Positions 1 to 9,305 of a stretch of DNA of 64,000 bases are shown here, piece after piece. A program made the position numbers and the translations under genes. Origin of the DNA: an uncultured Chiayiivirga sp. (lineage in GTDB: Bacteria; Pseudomonadota; Gammaproteobacteria; Xanthomonadales; Xanthomonadaceae); NCBI GenBank assembly GCA_934525595.1, contig CAKSZJ010000018.1, forward strand, positions 1-64,000, read 5' to 3'. Every line of letters starts with the position of its first letter. Positions within the stretch are counted from its first letter, which is position 1. Below the pieces are notes generated by a model. It did no database searches, was not told the DNA's origin, and saw nothing but the letters and a program-made list of their open reading frames with translations.

Positions 1-13
1 TGCGGGGTTTTTC
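1..13 (+). terminator. Possible 3' end of an upstream intrinsic terminator
   Basis: The window opens with GCGGGG followed by a T-run, which looks like the 3' arm and U-tract of an intrinsic terminator whose 5' arm lies outside the window. The 5' arm cannot be checked. Confidence 0.3.
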
Positions 14-151
14 TTTGCGCCACACGTCAAACCAGACAACACCAAAACACAAAAATACACCACAAAAAAACGAAACGTGTCGTCAAGTTTCTGGTTGTCC
101 GGGGCGAGTGGCTGTGGCACTCTCGGGCGAGACGTTCTTGGAGAGTGGTCC

Positions 152-709
152 GTGATCGACCCGGACGGATACCGGCCCAACGTGGGCATCATCCTCATGC
201 ATTCCGATGGGCGCGTTTTCTGGGCGCGACGGACGCGGCGGGATGGCTGGCAGTTTCCCCAAGGCGGCATGCGCTCGGACGAGACGCCGGTCGAGGCGAT
301 GTACCGCGAGCTGGAAGAAGAAACCGGCTTGCGGGAAGAGCATGTGGAAGTGCTCGCCAGCACGCCGGGCTGGCTGCGATACCGCTTGCCAAAGCGTTTC
401 GTACGCACCGCGCAGCGTCCGGTGTGCATCGGGCAGAAGCAGGTCTGGTTCCTGCTGCGGCTGGTAGCCGACGAGCGTCACGTCCGGCTCGATCTGACCG
501 ACAAGCCCGAGTTCGATCGCTGGCAGTGGGTGGACTTCTGGTACCCCTTCGAGCATGTCGTGGACTTCAAGCGCGAGGTCTACCTGCGCGCCCTGCGGCA
601 CGTGGCGCCCAAGGCGCAGGCAGTGGCCGAAGCGGCGGTGATCCTCGGGCGTGAGCCGGGAAACAATGCGGCCGCTGCGATGGAGGCGTCGCGCCGGCGC
701 GTCGGATGA
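152..709 (+). CDS. rppH: RNA pyrophosphohydrolase (Nudix family)
   Basis: RppH removes pyrophosphate from the 5' triphosphate end of mRNAs and so starts RNase E-dependent decay in the cytoplasm. The protein (185 aa) has a complete Nudix box (GG-x5-E-x7-REL-EE-TGL), and its N-terminus after the chosen start reads [15 protein letters not shown], the usual RppH beginning. I chose the GTG at 152, preceded by a GGAG about 8 nt upstream. A GTG at 77 would add 25 residues that do not look like RppH. The C-terminal tail is alanine-rich and less conserved. It stands alone and converges on the MotB-like gene. The upstream 76 bases are A/C-rich, but I see no clear promoter. Confidence 0.92.
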   Translation: MIDPDGYRPNVGIILMHSDGRVFWARRTRRDGWQFPQGGMRSDETPVEAMYRELEEETGLREEHVEVLASTPGWLRYRLPKRFVRTAQRPVCIGQKQVWFLLRLVADERHVRLDLTDKPEFDRWQWVDFWYPFEHVVDFKREVYLRALRHVAPKAQAVAEAAVILGREPGNNAAAAMEASRRRVG

Positions 710-765
710 ACACCGGCGCTGCGCGCGCGGCCCCGCCATGCGGCGGACGGCGGTTCGGGGCGATC

Positions 766-1893
766 TCAGCGATTGGTGAGCTGGATTTCGATGCGCCGGT
801 TGATTGCGTAAGCCGCGTCGTTCTCGCCGGGATCGAGCGGACGGAACTCGCCGAAGCCGTTGGCTGAAAGCCGGTTTGCCGGCACTCCGCGGGTCACCAG
901 GTACTTCACGATGGCAATGGCCCGCGCGCTCGAAAGCTCCCAGTTGGACGGGAAGCGGCCGGTTGCGATAGGTCGACGATCCGTGTGACCGTCGATCCGC
1001 AGCACCCAGTCCACGTCGCTCGGAATTTCGCTGGCCACTTCGGTGAGCGTTGCGGCAAGCGAATCCAGCTGACGCAGCGCGACGGGCGTGAGCTCATCGG
1101 TGCCCGAGGCGAAAAGCAGCTCGCTGGGTACCACGAAGCGATCGCCCACGATCTGGATGTCCGAACGCCCGCCCAGGACTTCGCGCAGCTTGCCGAAGAA
1201 GTCCGAGCGGTAGCGCTGCAGTTCGTTGACGCGCTGTGCGAGCGCGAGGTTGAGCTCCTTGCCGAGCTCATCGATGCGCAGATCCTTGGCTTTCACCTGA
1301 GCGCGGGCGAGTTCCAGCGAGGCGGAGATTTCGTCAAGCTGCAGCCGAAGTGCCGCCATCTGCCGATTCAGGAGTTCGACCTGCGCGATGGATCGGGCCG
1401 ACAGCTCGGTCTGGACGGCGAGCTTCTCGCGTTCGTCCTCAAGCTCGGCCAGGCGCGTTGCGACTTCAGATTCCAGCTGACGTTTCAGCTCGGCCAGTGC
1501 GTCGACATCGGCCGCCAGGCGCGCGATCTGCGCCTCGTCCTGCTCCGTCTTGGCCTGGGCCTGGGTCAAGGCGGCCCGGGTCTCGTCGAGCGAGATCCGG
1601 AGCGCGTCCCGCTCGCCGGATGCGTCCGCCAGCGAGGCAGAGAGCTCCCGCGCCTGATTCAACGCGGCCGCTTTTGCGTCCTGCGTCATGGACAGCGTCC
1701 TGGAAAGCTGGGCCAGCTCGGCGTTGAGCTGGGCCAGCGCCTTGTCGCGCCCGGAGAGGGCGTCGGAGAGAACGAACTGGCCGATCGTGAAGATCAGCAG
1801 CATGAAGACGAGCACCATCAGCAGCGAGCTGAGTGCATCCACGAAGCCCGGCCAGAAATCGATGCCGCGACGGCGGCGCGCCAGTGAGGCCAT
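766..1893 (-). CDS. MotB/OmpA-like membrane protein with long coiled coil
   Basis: The 375-residue product has one N-terminal transmembrane helix (about 20-40). It carries an aspartate (GFVDALSSLL) where MotB-type stators place their proton-binding Asp. A long Ala/Glu/Leu-rich coiled coil (about 45-215) follows, then a C-terminal OmpA/MotB peptidoglycan-binding domain (about 240-370; DGHTDRRP, NRRIEI). It is probably anchored in the inner membrane with its C-terminus on the cell wall. The upstream gene is a MotA-like partner only 3 bp away, so the two probably form a stator. No flagellar gene is nearby, and the coiled coil is much longer than in flagellar MotB. The function is unknown; a force-transducing cell-envelope complex is an inference. 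Confidence 0.75.
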   Translation of the reverse strand: MASLARRRRGIDFWPGFVDALSSLLMVLVFMLLIFTIGQFVLSDALSGRDKALAQLNAELAQLSRTLSMTQDAKAAALNQARELSASLADASGERDALRISLDETRAALTQAQAKTEQDEAQIARLAADVDALAELKRQLESEVATRLAELEDEREKLAVQTELSARSIAQVELLNRQMAALRLQLDEISASLELARAQVKAKDLRIDELGKELNLALAQRVNELQRYRSDFFGKLREVLGGRSDIQIVGDRFVVPSELLFASGTDELTPVALRQLDSLAATLTEVASEIPSDVDWVLRIDGHTDRRPIATGRFPSNWELSSARAIAIVKYLVTRGVPANRLSANGFGEFRPLDPGENDAAYAINRRIEIQLTNR

Positions 1894-1896
1894 GGC

Positions 1897-2943
1897 TCAG
1901 CGCTGGCTTTCGACTGCGGCGGCGAGGGTGCGCGAGAGCAGGCGGAACTCGGCGCGCAGTTCGTCGCTGATGCGTATTCCGCCCGTATCCCGCTGCGCCA
2001 TCGCCCTGAGCGCGTTGCGCACTTCGGCCTGGGTGTCGGCCAGCTCGGCAAAGCCGCGCGACTCGCGCGCGAGGTGCTCGGCAAGCCGTGCCAGGTGCGC
2101 GTTGAGTTCGGCCATCTGCTGCGTGCTGCCGCGCCGCTCTAGCTCGCTGTCCACCAGCGCGCGCTGCATCCGCTCCAGCCCGTCGGCGGTCTGTTCCAGC
2201 AGCGCCTGCACGTAGGCCGGAACGCTTGCGTCGCCTTCGCCGAGCGCGCTGCCGCTGGACAGGCGCGTCATACCGGAAAGCCAGTCCTCGACCTCGGTGT
2301 AGAAGCGGTTGGCTGCGCGCGCCGCGAGCAGGTCGATGAGGCCGAGGATCAGCGAGCAGGCCAGGCCGAACAGCGAGGTGGAAAAACTCGTCGCCATGCC
2401 CGAAATCGGTTGCTGCAGTTGCGTTTTGAGCGCATCGAACATCGCCACCGCGTCGCTGCCCGCGCTCAGTCCGGCGATGATCTCCCCGATCGATGCGATG
2501 GTGATGAGCAGGCCCCAGAAGGTGCCGAGCAATCCGAGGAAAATCAGCAGGCCCACGAGGTAGCGCGACAGATCGCGCTGTTCCTCCAGGCGCAGGTGGA
2601 TCGAATCCAGGATCGAACGCATCGACTGGGTCGACAGGCTTTGCGGCTTGCGTCCGGTCTGTGAAAGCATCCGCGCCATGGGCGCGAGCAACAGCGGGGT
2701 TTCCAGCGTGCGCTCCGGGCTGGAGCGACGGTAGGCTTCGATCCAGTCCACTTCGCGCTGCAGGCGAAGTACCTGGCGCAGGTTGGCCGTGATGCCGATC
2801 GCGAATACCGCGAGGATCACTGCGTTGAAGAGGGGCGTGGCCGAAAACGCGCGCAGCAGCGGAACGTGCAAGGCACCGGCGATGAGGGCAATGGCGGCGA
2901 GGACGCCGAGCATCCAGAAGAGGACGCGCTGGGGCTGGCTCAT
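1897..2943 (-). CDS. MotA/ExbB-like proton channel protein
   Basis: The 348-aa protein has four predicted membrane segments (about 8-28, 35-53, 128-152 and 188-208). Between helices 3 and 4 sits the GLLGTFWGLL motif typical of MotA/TolQ/ExbB channels. After helix 4 a cytoplasmic helical region of about 130 residues is rich in Glu, Arg and Leu. The ATG at 2943 is preceded by AGGA and begins just before the first membrane helix; longer upstream starts give sequence unlike the family. It is cotranscribed with the MotB-like gene. Family knowledge says such pairs use ion flow to move or energise a partner. Which partner is used here is unknown. Confidence 0.72.
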   Translation of the reverse strand: MSQPQRVLFWMLGVLAAIALIAGALHVPLLRAFSATPLFNAVILAVFAIGITANLRQVLRLQREVDWIEAYRRSSPERTLETPLLLAPMARMLSQTGRKPQSLSTQSMRSILDSIHLRLEEQRDLSRYLVGLLIFLGLLGTFWGLLITIASIGEIIAGLSAGSDAVAMFDALKTQLQQPISGMATSFSTSLFGLACSLILGLIDLLAARAANRFYTEVEDWLSGMTRLSSGSALGEGDASVPAYVQALLEQTADGLERMQRALVDSELERRGSTQQMAELNAHLARLAEHLARESRGFAELADTQAEVRNALRAMAQRDTGGIRISDELRAEFRLLSRTLAAAVESQR

Positions 2944-3130
2944 GGAAATCCTGCGTTGGAACCGGAACGAGGGCCGCAGAGCATGGCGGCTGCTGGCTGA
3001 ACCGTCGGGCGCGTGCCCGAAGGAGGCGGCGGGTTGGACAAGCTGAACGCCGACAGGTTCCGCTGCCGCGCATCGCGACGGAATCGCCGGCCCGGCACGT
3101 GGAAGACTCCGGATGCGCATCCCGCGCACC

Positions 3131-3152
3131 GTTTCAGAAATTTCGATGAAAC
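3131..3152 (+). promoter_or_regulatory. Nested inverted repeat before the EF-hand gene
   Basis: GTTTCA (3131-3136) is repeated inverted as TGAAAC (3147-3152), and an inner GAAATTTC palindrome (3137-3144) lies between them. The element abuts the AAGGAG ribosome binding site at 3153-3158. It could be an operator or an mRNA hairpin next to the ribosome site. The function is inferred only. Confidence 0.35.
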
Positions 3153-3165
3153 AAGGAGTGTTCCC

Positions 3166-3621
3166 ATGTCGAACCCACGTTTTCCGCTTCTTGCGCTGGC
3201 GCTGCCGGCGCTGCTCCTGGCCGTGCCCGCGTTCGCTCAGGCCCCGCAGGGCGAACGTCCCATGCGCGACGGGCGCGGATCGCAGCCGGTGGTTCTGGCT
3301 GAGGCCCACCAGCGCGCGATTGACCACGCCAGCGCGATTGATGCCAACGGCGACGGCGTCATCGACGCGGCCGAACTACAGGCCATGCACGAGAAGGCAC
3401 GGACCGAGCGCGCGCAGCGTCGTCTTGTCGCGCTCGATGCCGATGGCGACGGGCGCGTGACGGTGGAAGAGTTCGTGGCCACCCGCCAGGCCCGCCTTGC
3501 AAGCAGGGATACCGATGGCGACGGTGTGGTCAGCGTCGAGGAGCTCCGTGCCGCGGGCCATGGCAAGGGCCGCGGGCACCGTCACGGGCAAGGCCCCGGT
3601 CCCGGCCCGAAGGCGCGCTGA
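3166..3621 (+). CDS. Secreted EF-hand (calcium-binding) protein
   Basis: The 151-aa product starts with a classical signal peptide (hydrophobic core LLALALPALLLAVPAF, cleavage near AFAQA). It has three EF-hand loops (DANGDGVIDAAEL, DADGDGRVTVEEF, DTDGDGVVSVEEL), each with Asp/Asn at positions 1, 3 and 5, Gly at 6 and Glu at 12. The tail is rich in Gly, His, Lys and Pro. It should bind Ca2+ in the periplasm. The ATG at 3166 follows AAGGAG; an open frame upstream is not convincing. It leads a same-strand run with an ECF sigma factor, so it may be a sensor or target of that regulon. The exact role is not known. Confidence 0.85.
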   Translation: MSNPRFPLLALALPALLLAVPAFAQAPQGERPMRDGRGSQPVVLAEAHQRAIDHASAIDANGDGVIDAAELQAMHEKARTERAQRRLVALDADGDGRVTVEEFVATRQARLASRDTDGDGVVSVEELRAAGHGKGRGHRHGQGPGPGPKAR

Positions 3622-3690
3622 CCCGCATTCCCGGCTCTGCTAACGTCCATGGATGCAAGCCTGGTCTGGTCTCGATGGCAGGTTCCGACG

Positions 3691-4251
3691 ATGAGCTCAT
3701 CACCGGAGCCCGTGCCCGCGCACGATCCCGATGCGCGCGATCTCGCACGCGCCGCGGCGGGAGATGACCGGGCCTTTGCGCGCCTGGTCGATCGTCACCT
3801 GCCCATGGTGCACCGGTTGGCCTGGCGCACGCTGGGCGTGGAGGCTGATGCCGAGGACGTGGCGCAGGAAACCTTCCTTCGCGCCCATCGCCAGATGCCG
3901 CGCTGGCAGGCGGGGCAGGCGCGCTTTTCCACCTGGCTTTATCGGGTGGCGCTGAACCTGTGCCAAGACCACCTGCGCCGCCGCCGCGACTGGGTGCCGA
4001 TCGATACGATGGAATTGATCGATCACGACGACGTACCTGATCGGACGCTGGAGCGCGCGGAAGCTTTGCGCGGCGTTGCCGAAGCGATCGCCGCGCTGCC
4101 CCGGCGCCAGCGCGAAGCGCTGCTTCTGTGCCACTTCGAAGGCCAGAGCAATGCCGAGGCGGCGCGCGTGCTGGACGTGTCGGTGGACGCGCTGGAGTCG
4201 CTTCTGGCGCGTGCGCGCCGCAATCTGCGCGCGGTGCTGGGCCATGGATGA
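3691..4251 (+). CDS. RNA polymerase ECF sigma factor
   Basis: This is a group 4 (extracytoplasmic function) sigma factor of 186 aa. Region 2 (about 20-90) includes EADAEDVAQETFLRAH and FSTWLYRVALNLCQDHLRRRR. Region 4 (about 125-175; ALPRRQREALLLCHFEGQSNAEAARVLDVS) is the -35-binding helix-turn-helix. The ATG at 3691 has a weak AGG about 10 nt upstream; an in-frame ATG at 3649 would add 14 residues. The next gene encodes a short one-helix membrane protein that is a plausible anti-sigma factor. The cluster resembles metal- or envelope-stress sigma loci with CnrX/CpxP-like sensors. The inducing signal cannot be read from the sequence. Confidence 0.88.
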   Translation: MSSSPEPVPAHDPDARDLARAAAGDDRAFARLVDRHLPMVHRLAWRTLGVEADAEDVAQETFLRAHRQMPRWQAGQARFSTWLYRVALNLCQDHLRRRRDWVPIDTMELIDHDDVPDRTLERAEALRGVAEAIAALPRRQREALLLCHFEGQSNAEAARVLDVSVDALESLLARARRNLRAVLGHG

Positions 4252-4296
4252 ACATTTCACCCGCGGGGCGGTTTCACCGTTTCAGGAGGCAAGACC

Positions 4297-4737
4297 ATGA
4301 CATCGCGCATGCCCACCGAGGCTGATCGTCTGCTGGCCATCTACGGCGCTGATCCGGCGCGCTGGCCGTCGCAGGAACGAGCGCGGATCGCTGAGGCCGA
4401 TCAGGCGGCGCGTGCCGCACAGGCGCGTCTGGATCAGGCGCTTGCGGACTTCCAGCCGCCACCGCTTCCCGAGCGAGTGCGCGCGACGATCCTGGCAGCG
4501 GCACGGGCCGACGTGGCGTCACGGCGTCTCTCCTGGCGCGCGGCCCTGCTGGCGCTATGGCATGAGCTTGGCGGCGCGCGCGTGGCAGCACCCGTGTTCG
4601 CGCTGGCGCTGGTGGCCGGTATCGGCCTGGGCAGCGGGCTGGTGTCCGACGGCGGCGCCAGCGTCCCGGTCGACGCCGTCGACGATCTGCTGACCCTGGC
4701 GCTGATCGATGACACCTACCTTGCGTTCGCCCCTTGA
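4297..4737 (+). CDS. Probable anti-sigma factor, single-pass membrane protein
   Basis: The 146-aa protein has a cytoplasmic helical N-terminal half (about 1-95, ending LLALWHELGG), one membrane helix (about 100-118) and a short periplasmic tail. It begins after a strong CAGGAGG site. It follows the ECF sigma gene by 45 bp and precedes a periplasmic CpxP/CnrX-like gene, the usual place for a membrane anti-sigma factor. No zinc-type HxxxCxxC motif is present, so the assignment rests on topology and context, not on a recognised domain. Confidence 0.6.
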   Translation: MTSRMPTEADRLLAIYGADPARWPSQERARIAEADQAARAAQARLDQALADFQPPPLPERVRATILAAARADVASRRLSWRAALLALWHELGGARVAAPVFALALVAGIGLGSGLVSDGGASVPVDAVDDLLTLALIDDTYLAFAP

Positions 4738-4755
4738 CCTGAATTGACGCATCCC

Positions 4756-4851
4756 ATGAGTGACCCGCACATCCAGACCGCCTCCGCCCCGGCGAATGGC
4801 GTCGCGGCGATGCTGCAGCGGGTTGAACCCGTTCCGAGGAACTGTCCATGA
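4756..4851 (+). CDS. Possible 31-codon leader ORF overlapping the next gene
   Basis: An ATG at 4756 opens 31 codons whose TGA overlaps the start of the CpxP-like gene in an ATGA arrangement (4848-4851). No convincing ribosome binding site precedes it, and the peptide has no recognisable domain. Translational coupling is possible, but chance is as likely. Confidence 0.2.
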   Translation: MSDPHIQTASAPANGVAAMLQRVEPVPRNCP

Positions 4852-5321
4852 CCCGATCCGTTCGCCTCATCCTGCTGGCGTCGCTGGCCCTCAATCTTGC
4901 GCTGGGCGCGGGCTTGGCGTGGCTGGCGTTTCAGCCCGTGCATCCGCCGCCTGAGACGCGCAAGCGCGTGTCGCCACCCATGTTCCATCCCGAGGCGCTG
5001 CGCCGTGCGCTGCCGAAGGAGCGCGGCGACCTGCTCGATGCCGTGCTTGCCCAGCACCGCGAGGCCATGCACGCGCGCATCCGGGCGCTGTCGCAGGCGC
5101 GCGCCGGCGTACGCGAGGCACTGCGCGCCGAGCCGTACGAACGGGAGCTTCTGGACGATGCCTTCGCGCGGCTTCGCGACGCTGAAGTCCGCACTGCCGA
5201 ACAGGCCCACGCGCTGCTCGTCGATCTCGCCACGCGCGTCACGCCGGAGGACCGCGAGCGACTGTCACGCATCGTCGAAGACCGGCATGTCGCCCGCGAG
5301 CGGCGCAGGACGCCGCCCTGA
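4848..5321 (+). CDS. Periplasmic CpxP/CnrX-like stress or metal sensor
   Basis: The 157-aa protein has an N-terminal membrane or signal helix (about 5-27) and an all-helical periplasmic domain rich in Arg, Glu and Ala, resembling the CpxP/Spy/CnrX heavy-metal-resistance family. A GAGGA site lies 7 nt before the ATG. In related loci such proteins signal metal or misfolding stress to a membrane anti-sigma factor, which fits its place after the sigma and anti-sigma genes. Metal ligands are not obvious: there is no Cys and His residues are few. It could therefore be a chaperone-like repressor instead. macA follows 63 bp downstream. Confidence 0.65.
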   Translation: MTRSVRLILLASLALNLALGAGLAWLAFQPVHPPPETRKRVSPPMFHPEALRRALPKERGDLLDAVLAQHREAMHARIRALSQARAGVREALRAEPYERELLDDAFARLRDAEVRTAEQAHALLVDLATRVTPEDRERLSRIVEDRHVARERRRTPP

Positions 5322-5384
5322 CCGCGCGACCCTGGCAGGCCCTTCAATCGCATTCATCATGAAAGTAATAAGGAATACAAACCC

Positions 5385-6559
5385 ATGACAAACGCGCACC
5401 GTCGCCGTGTGCCCCTGCTTGTTGCGGCCCTCGTCCTGCTGGGCGGTGGCCTGGTCTGGTGGAAGCTCTCGGGGAGCCGCGGGCAGCCCGCCGCGCCTGC
5501 CACCGCGGTCGCCGTCGTCGCCGACATCGAGAACACCGTGTCGGCGCTGGGCAAGATCGGCCCCAAGACCTATGTGGACGTGGGCGCGCAGCTCTCCGGC
5601 CAGCTCGAAAAGCTGCACGTGGAGGTGGGCGACCGGGTGGAACAGGGCGCCCTGCTGGCCGAGATCGATCCGCGCATCTATGAAAGCCGGGTGGCGGGCG
5701 ATCGCGCGCGGGTGGACAGCCTGACTGCGCAGCTGGCCGAGCGCCGCGCCAACCTGGAGCTGGCACGCGTCACCCACGAGCGCAACGCCTCGGTTGCCGA
5801 GCGCGGCCTGATCGCGCGCGACGTGCTCGATGCCAGCGCGGCGCAGCTCAAGCAGGCGCAGGCGCAGATCACCTCGCTGCGCGCCCAGCTCAAGGAGGCC
5901 CAGTCCACCCTGGACGGCGACGTGGCGAACCTGAGCTATGCGCGCATCTACGCGCCGATCGGCGGCACCGTGGTGTCGCTCACCGCGCTCGAAGGGCAGA
6001 CGCTCAACGCCAATCAGGTGGCACCGACGATCCTGCGCATTGCCGATCTCGACACCATGACGGTGACCGCGCAGGTGGCCGAAGCCGACATCGGCCGCGT
6101 GCTCGTCGATATGCCGGCCTACTTCACCACGCTTGGCCAGCCCGATCGGCGTTGGCAGGGGACGGTCCGCCAGATCCAGCCCACGCCCGACATCGTCAAC
6201 GAGGTGGTGCTCTACAAGGTGCTGATCGACGTGGAAAACGCCGACGGCGCGCTGCTGCCGGACATGACCGCACAGGTGTTCTTCGTGATCTCGCAGGCGC
6301 GCCAGGTGGTCACGGTGCCGGCGGCGGCCGTGTTCAGTCCGCCCAACGCGGGCGGCCAGAGCTTCGTGCGCGTGCCTGGTCCGGAGGGCACGCCGCCGCG
6401 TCCGGTGGAGACGGGCCTGCGTGATCGCGAAAAGGTGCAGATCGTCTCGGGCCTGACGGCCGGAGACAGCGTACTTCTGCCCGATTCTGGCGCCGCGCGC
6501 GCCGGAGCGCCGGGCACGCCGGGACGGCCCCCGATGGGTATGTTCGGCGGGCCGCGCCG

Positions 6560-6563
<4 letters not shown>
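5385..6563 (+). CDS. macA: MacA-like periplasmic adaptor of an ABC efflux pump
   Basis: MacA is the membrane-fusion subunit that links the MacB ABC transporter to an outer-membrane TolC channel. The 392-aa protein has an N-terminal membrane anchor (about 8-25) and a first half-lipoyl segment (about 60-85; AQLSGQLEKLHVEVGDRVEQG). A helical hairpin (about 100-180) and a second lipoyl half (YARIYAPIGGTVV) follow, with beta-barrel and membrane-proximal domains up to about 365. The tail is Gly/Pro/Arg-rich. TAAGGA precedes the ATG, and the gene overlaps macB by 4 nt. The upstream sigma/CpxP module may control it. The symbol is by family; the substrate is unknown. Confidence 0.88.
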
Positions 6564-8533
<1,970 letters not shown>

Positions 8534-8566
8534 TCGCGGTAGGATGCGTCCTCGCGCGAGGATTCC

Positions 8567-9208
8567 ATGGCCAAGCTCTATTTCTACTATTCGGCGATGA
8601 ATGCCGGAAAGACCACCACGCTGCTGCAGAGCGCGCACAACTACCACGAACGCGGGATGCGCACGCTCATCCTCACGCCGAAGCTGGACAACCGCTACGG
8701 CGAGGGGACGGTGGCGTCGCGCATCGGGCTGTCGGCGCGCGGCCGCATCTTCGAGCGCGGCGACGTGCTCGACACGCTGGTCGAAACCGACATCGCGGCC
8801 AGCGGCCGGCTGCACTGCGTGCTGGTGGACGAGGCCCAGTTCCTCACCCGGGCGCAGGTCTGGCAGATCACCGAGGTCGTGGATCGCCTGGATGTGCCGG
8901 TGCTGGCCTATGGCCTGCGTACCGATTTTCGCGGCGAGCTGTTCGAAGGCAGCCAGTACCTCCTGGCCTGGGCCGACTCGATCAGCGAAATCAAGACCAT
9001 CTGCCACACTGGGCGCAAGGCCACGATGGTGGTGCGGGTGGACGAGCAGGGCCGCGCCGTCACCGACGGGCCGCAGGTGGAGATCGGCGGCAACGACCGC
9101 TACGTTTCGGTGTCGCGCCCGGAGTTCAAGAAGATCGTTGCCGGCGAGGGGCGCATCGAGCTGCAGCAGCCGCAGCTGCCGCTGTCCGCAGCGCGTCACG
9201 ACGCGTGA
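8567..9208 (+). CDS. tdk: Thymidine kinase, type II
   Basis: The enzyme phosphorylates thymidine to dTMP in the salvage pathway. The 213-aa sequence shows the P-loop [12 protein letters not shown], the lid region, the catalytic Glu in LVDEAQFL (E89) and the nucleoside loop GGNDRYV. From memory, the E. coli enzyme holds zinc with Cys145, Cys147, Cys182 and His185. Here the matching positions read C146, T148, S183 and E186, so three of the four ligands are missing. The enzyme is otherwise intact and the zinc lasso is probably lost or rebuilt. A weak TAGGAT at 8540-8545 may be a -10 element. Confidence 0.93.
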   Translation: MAKLYFYYSAMNAGKTTTLLQSAHNYHERGMRTLILTPKLDNRYGEGTVASRIGLSARGRIFERGDVLDTLVETDIAASGRLHCVLVDEAQFLTRAQVWQITEVVDRLDVPVLAYGLRTDFRGELFEGSQYLLAWADSISEIKTICHTGRKATMVVRVDEQGRAVTDGPQVEIGGNDRYVSVSRPEFKKIVAGEGRIELQQPQLPLSAARHDA

Positions 9209-9305
9209 TTTAACTGTTTCCTAACGCGAATTTTCCCCGGCGCTGGCTACAGTGCACCTCCGTCCGCGATACCGCGACGGACGTCATGCCTGCCTTGTGG
9301 ACTGC

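Noticed and set aside
77..151. Longer rppH start at GTG 77
   Set aside because: The added 25 residues do not resemble RppH and no ribosome site precedes it; GTG 152 gives the conserved beginning and has GGAG upstream.
766..2943. Possible Zorya anti-phage system (ZorA/ZorB are MotA/MotB-like)
   Set aside because: No helicase or nuclease partner (ZorC, ZorD or ZorE type) is next to the pair; the neighbours are rppH and an EF-hand/sigma module. The MotA-like tail is also short.
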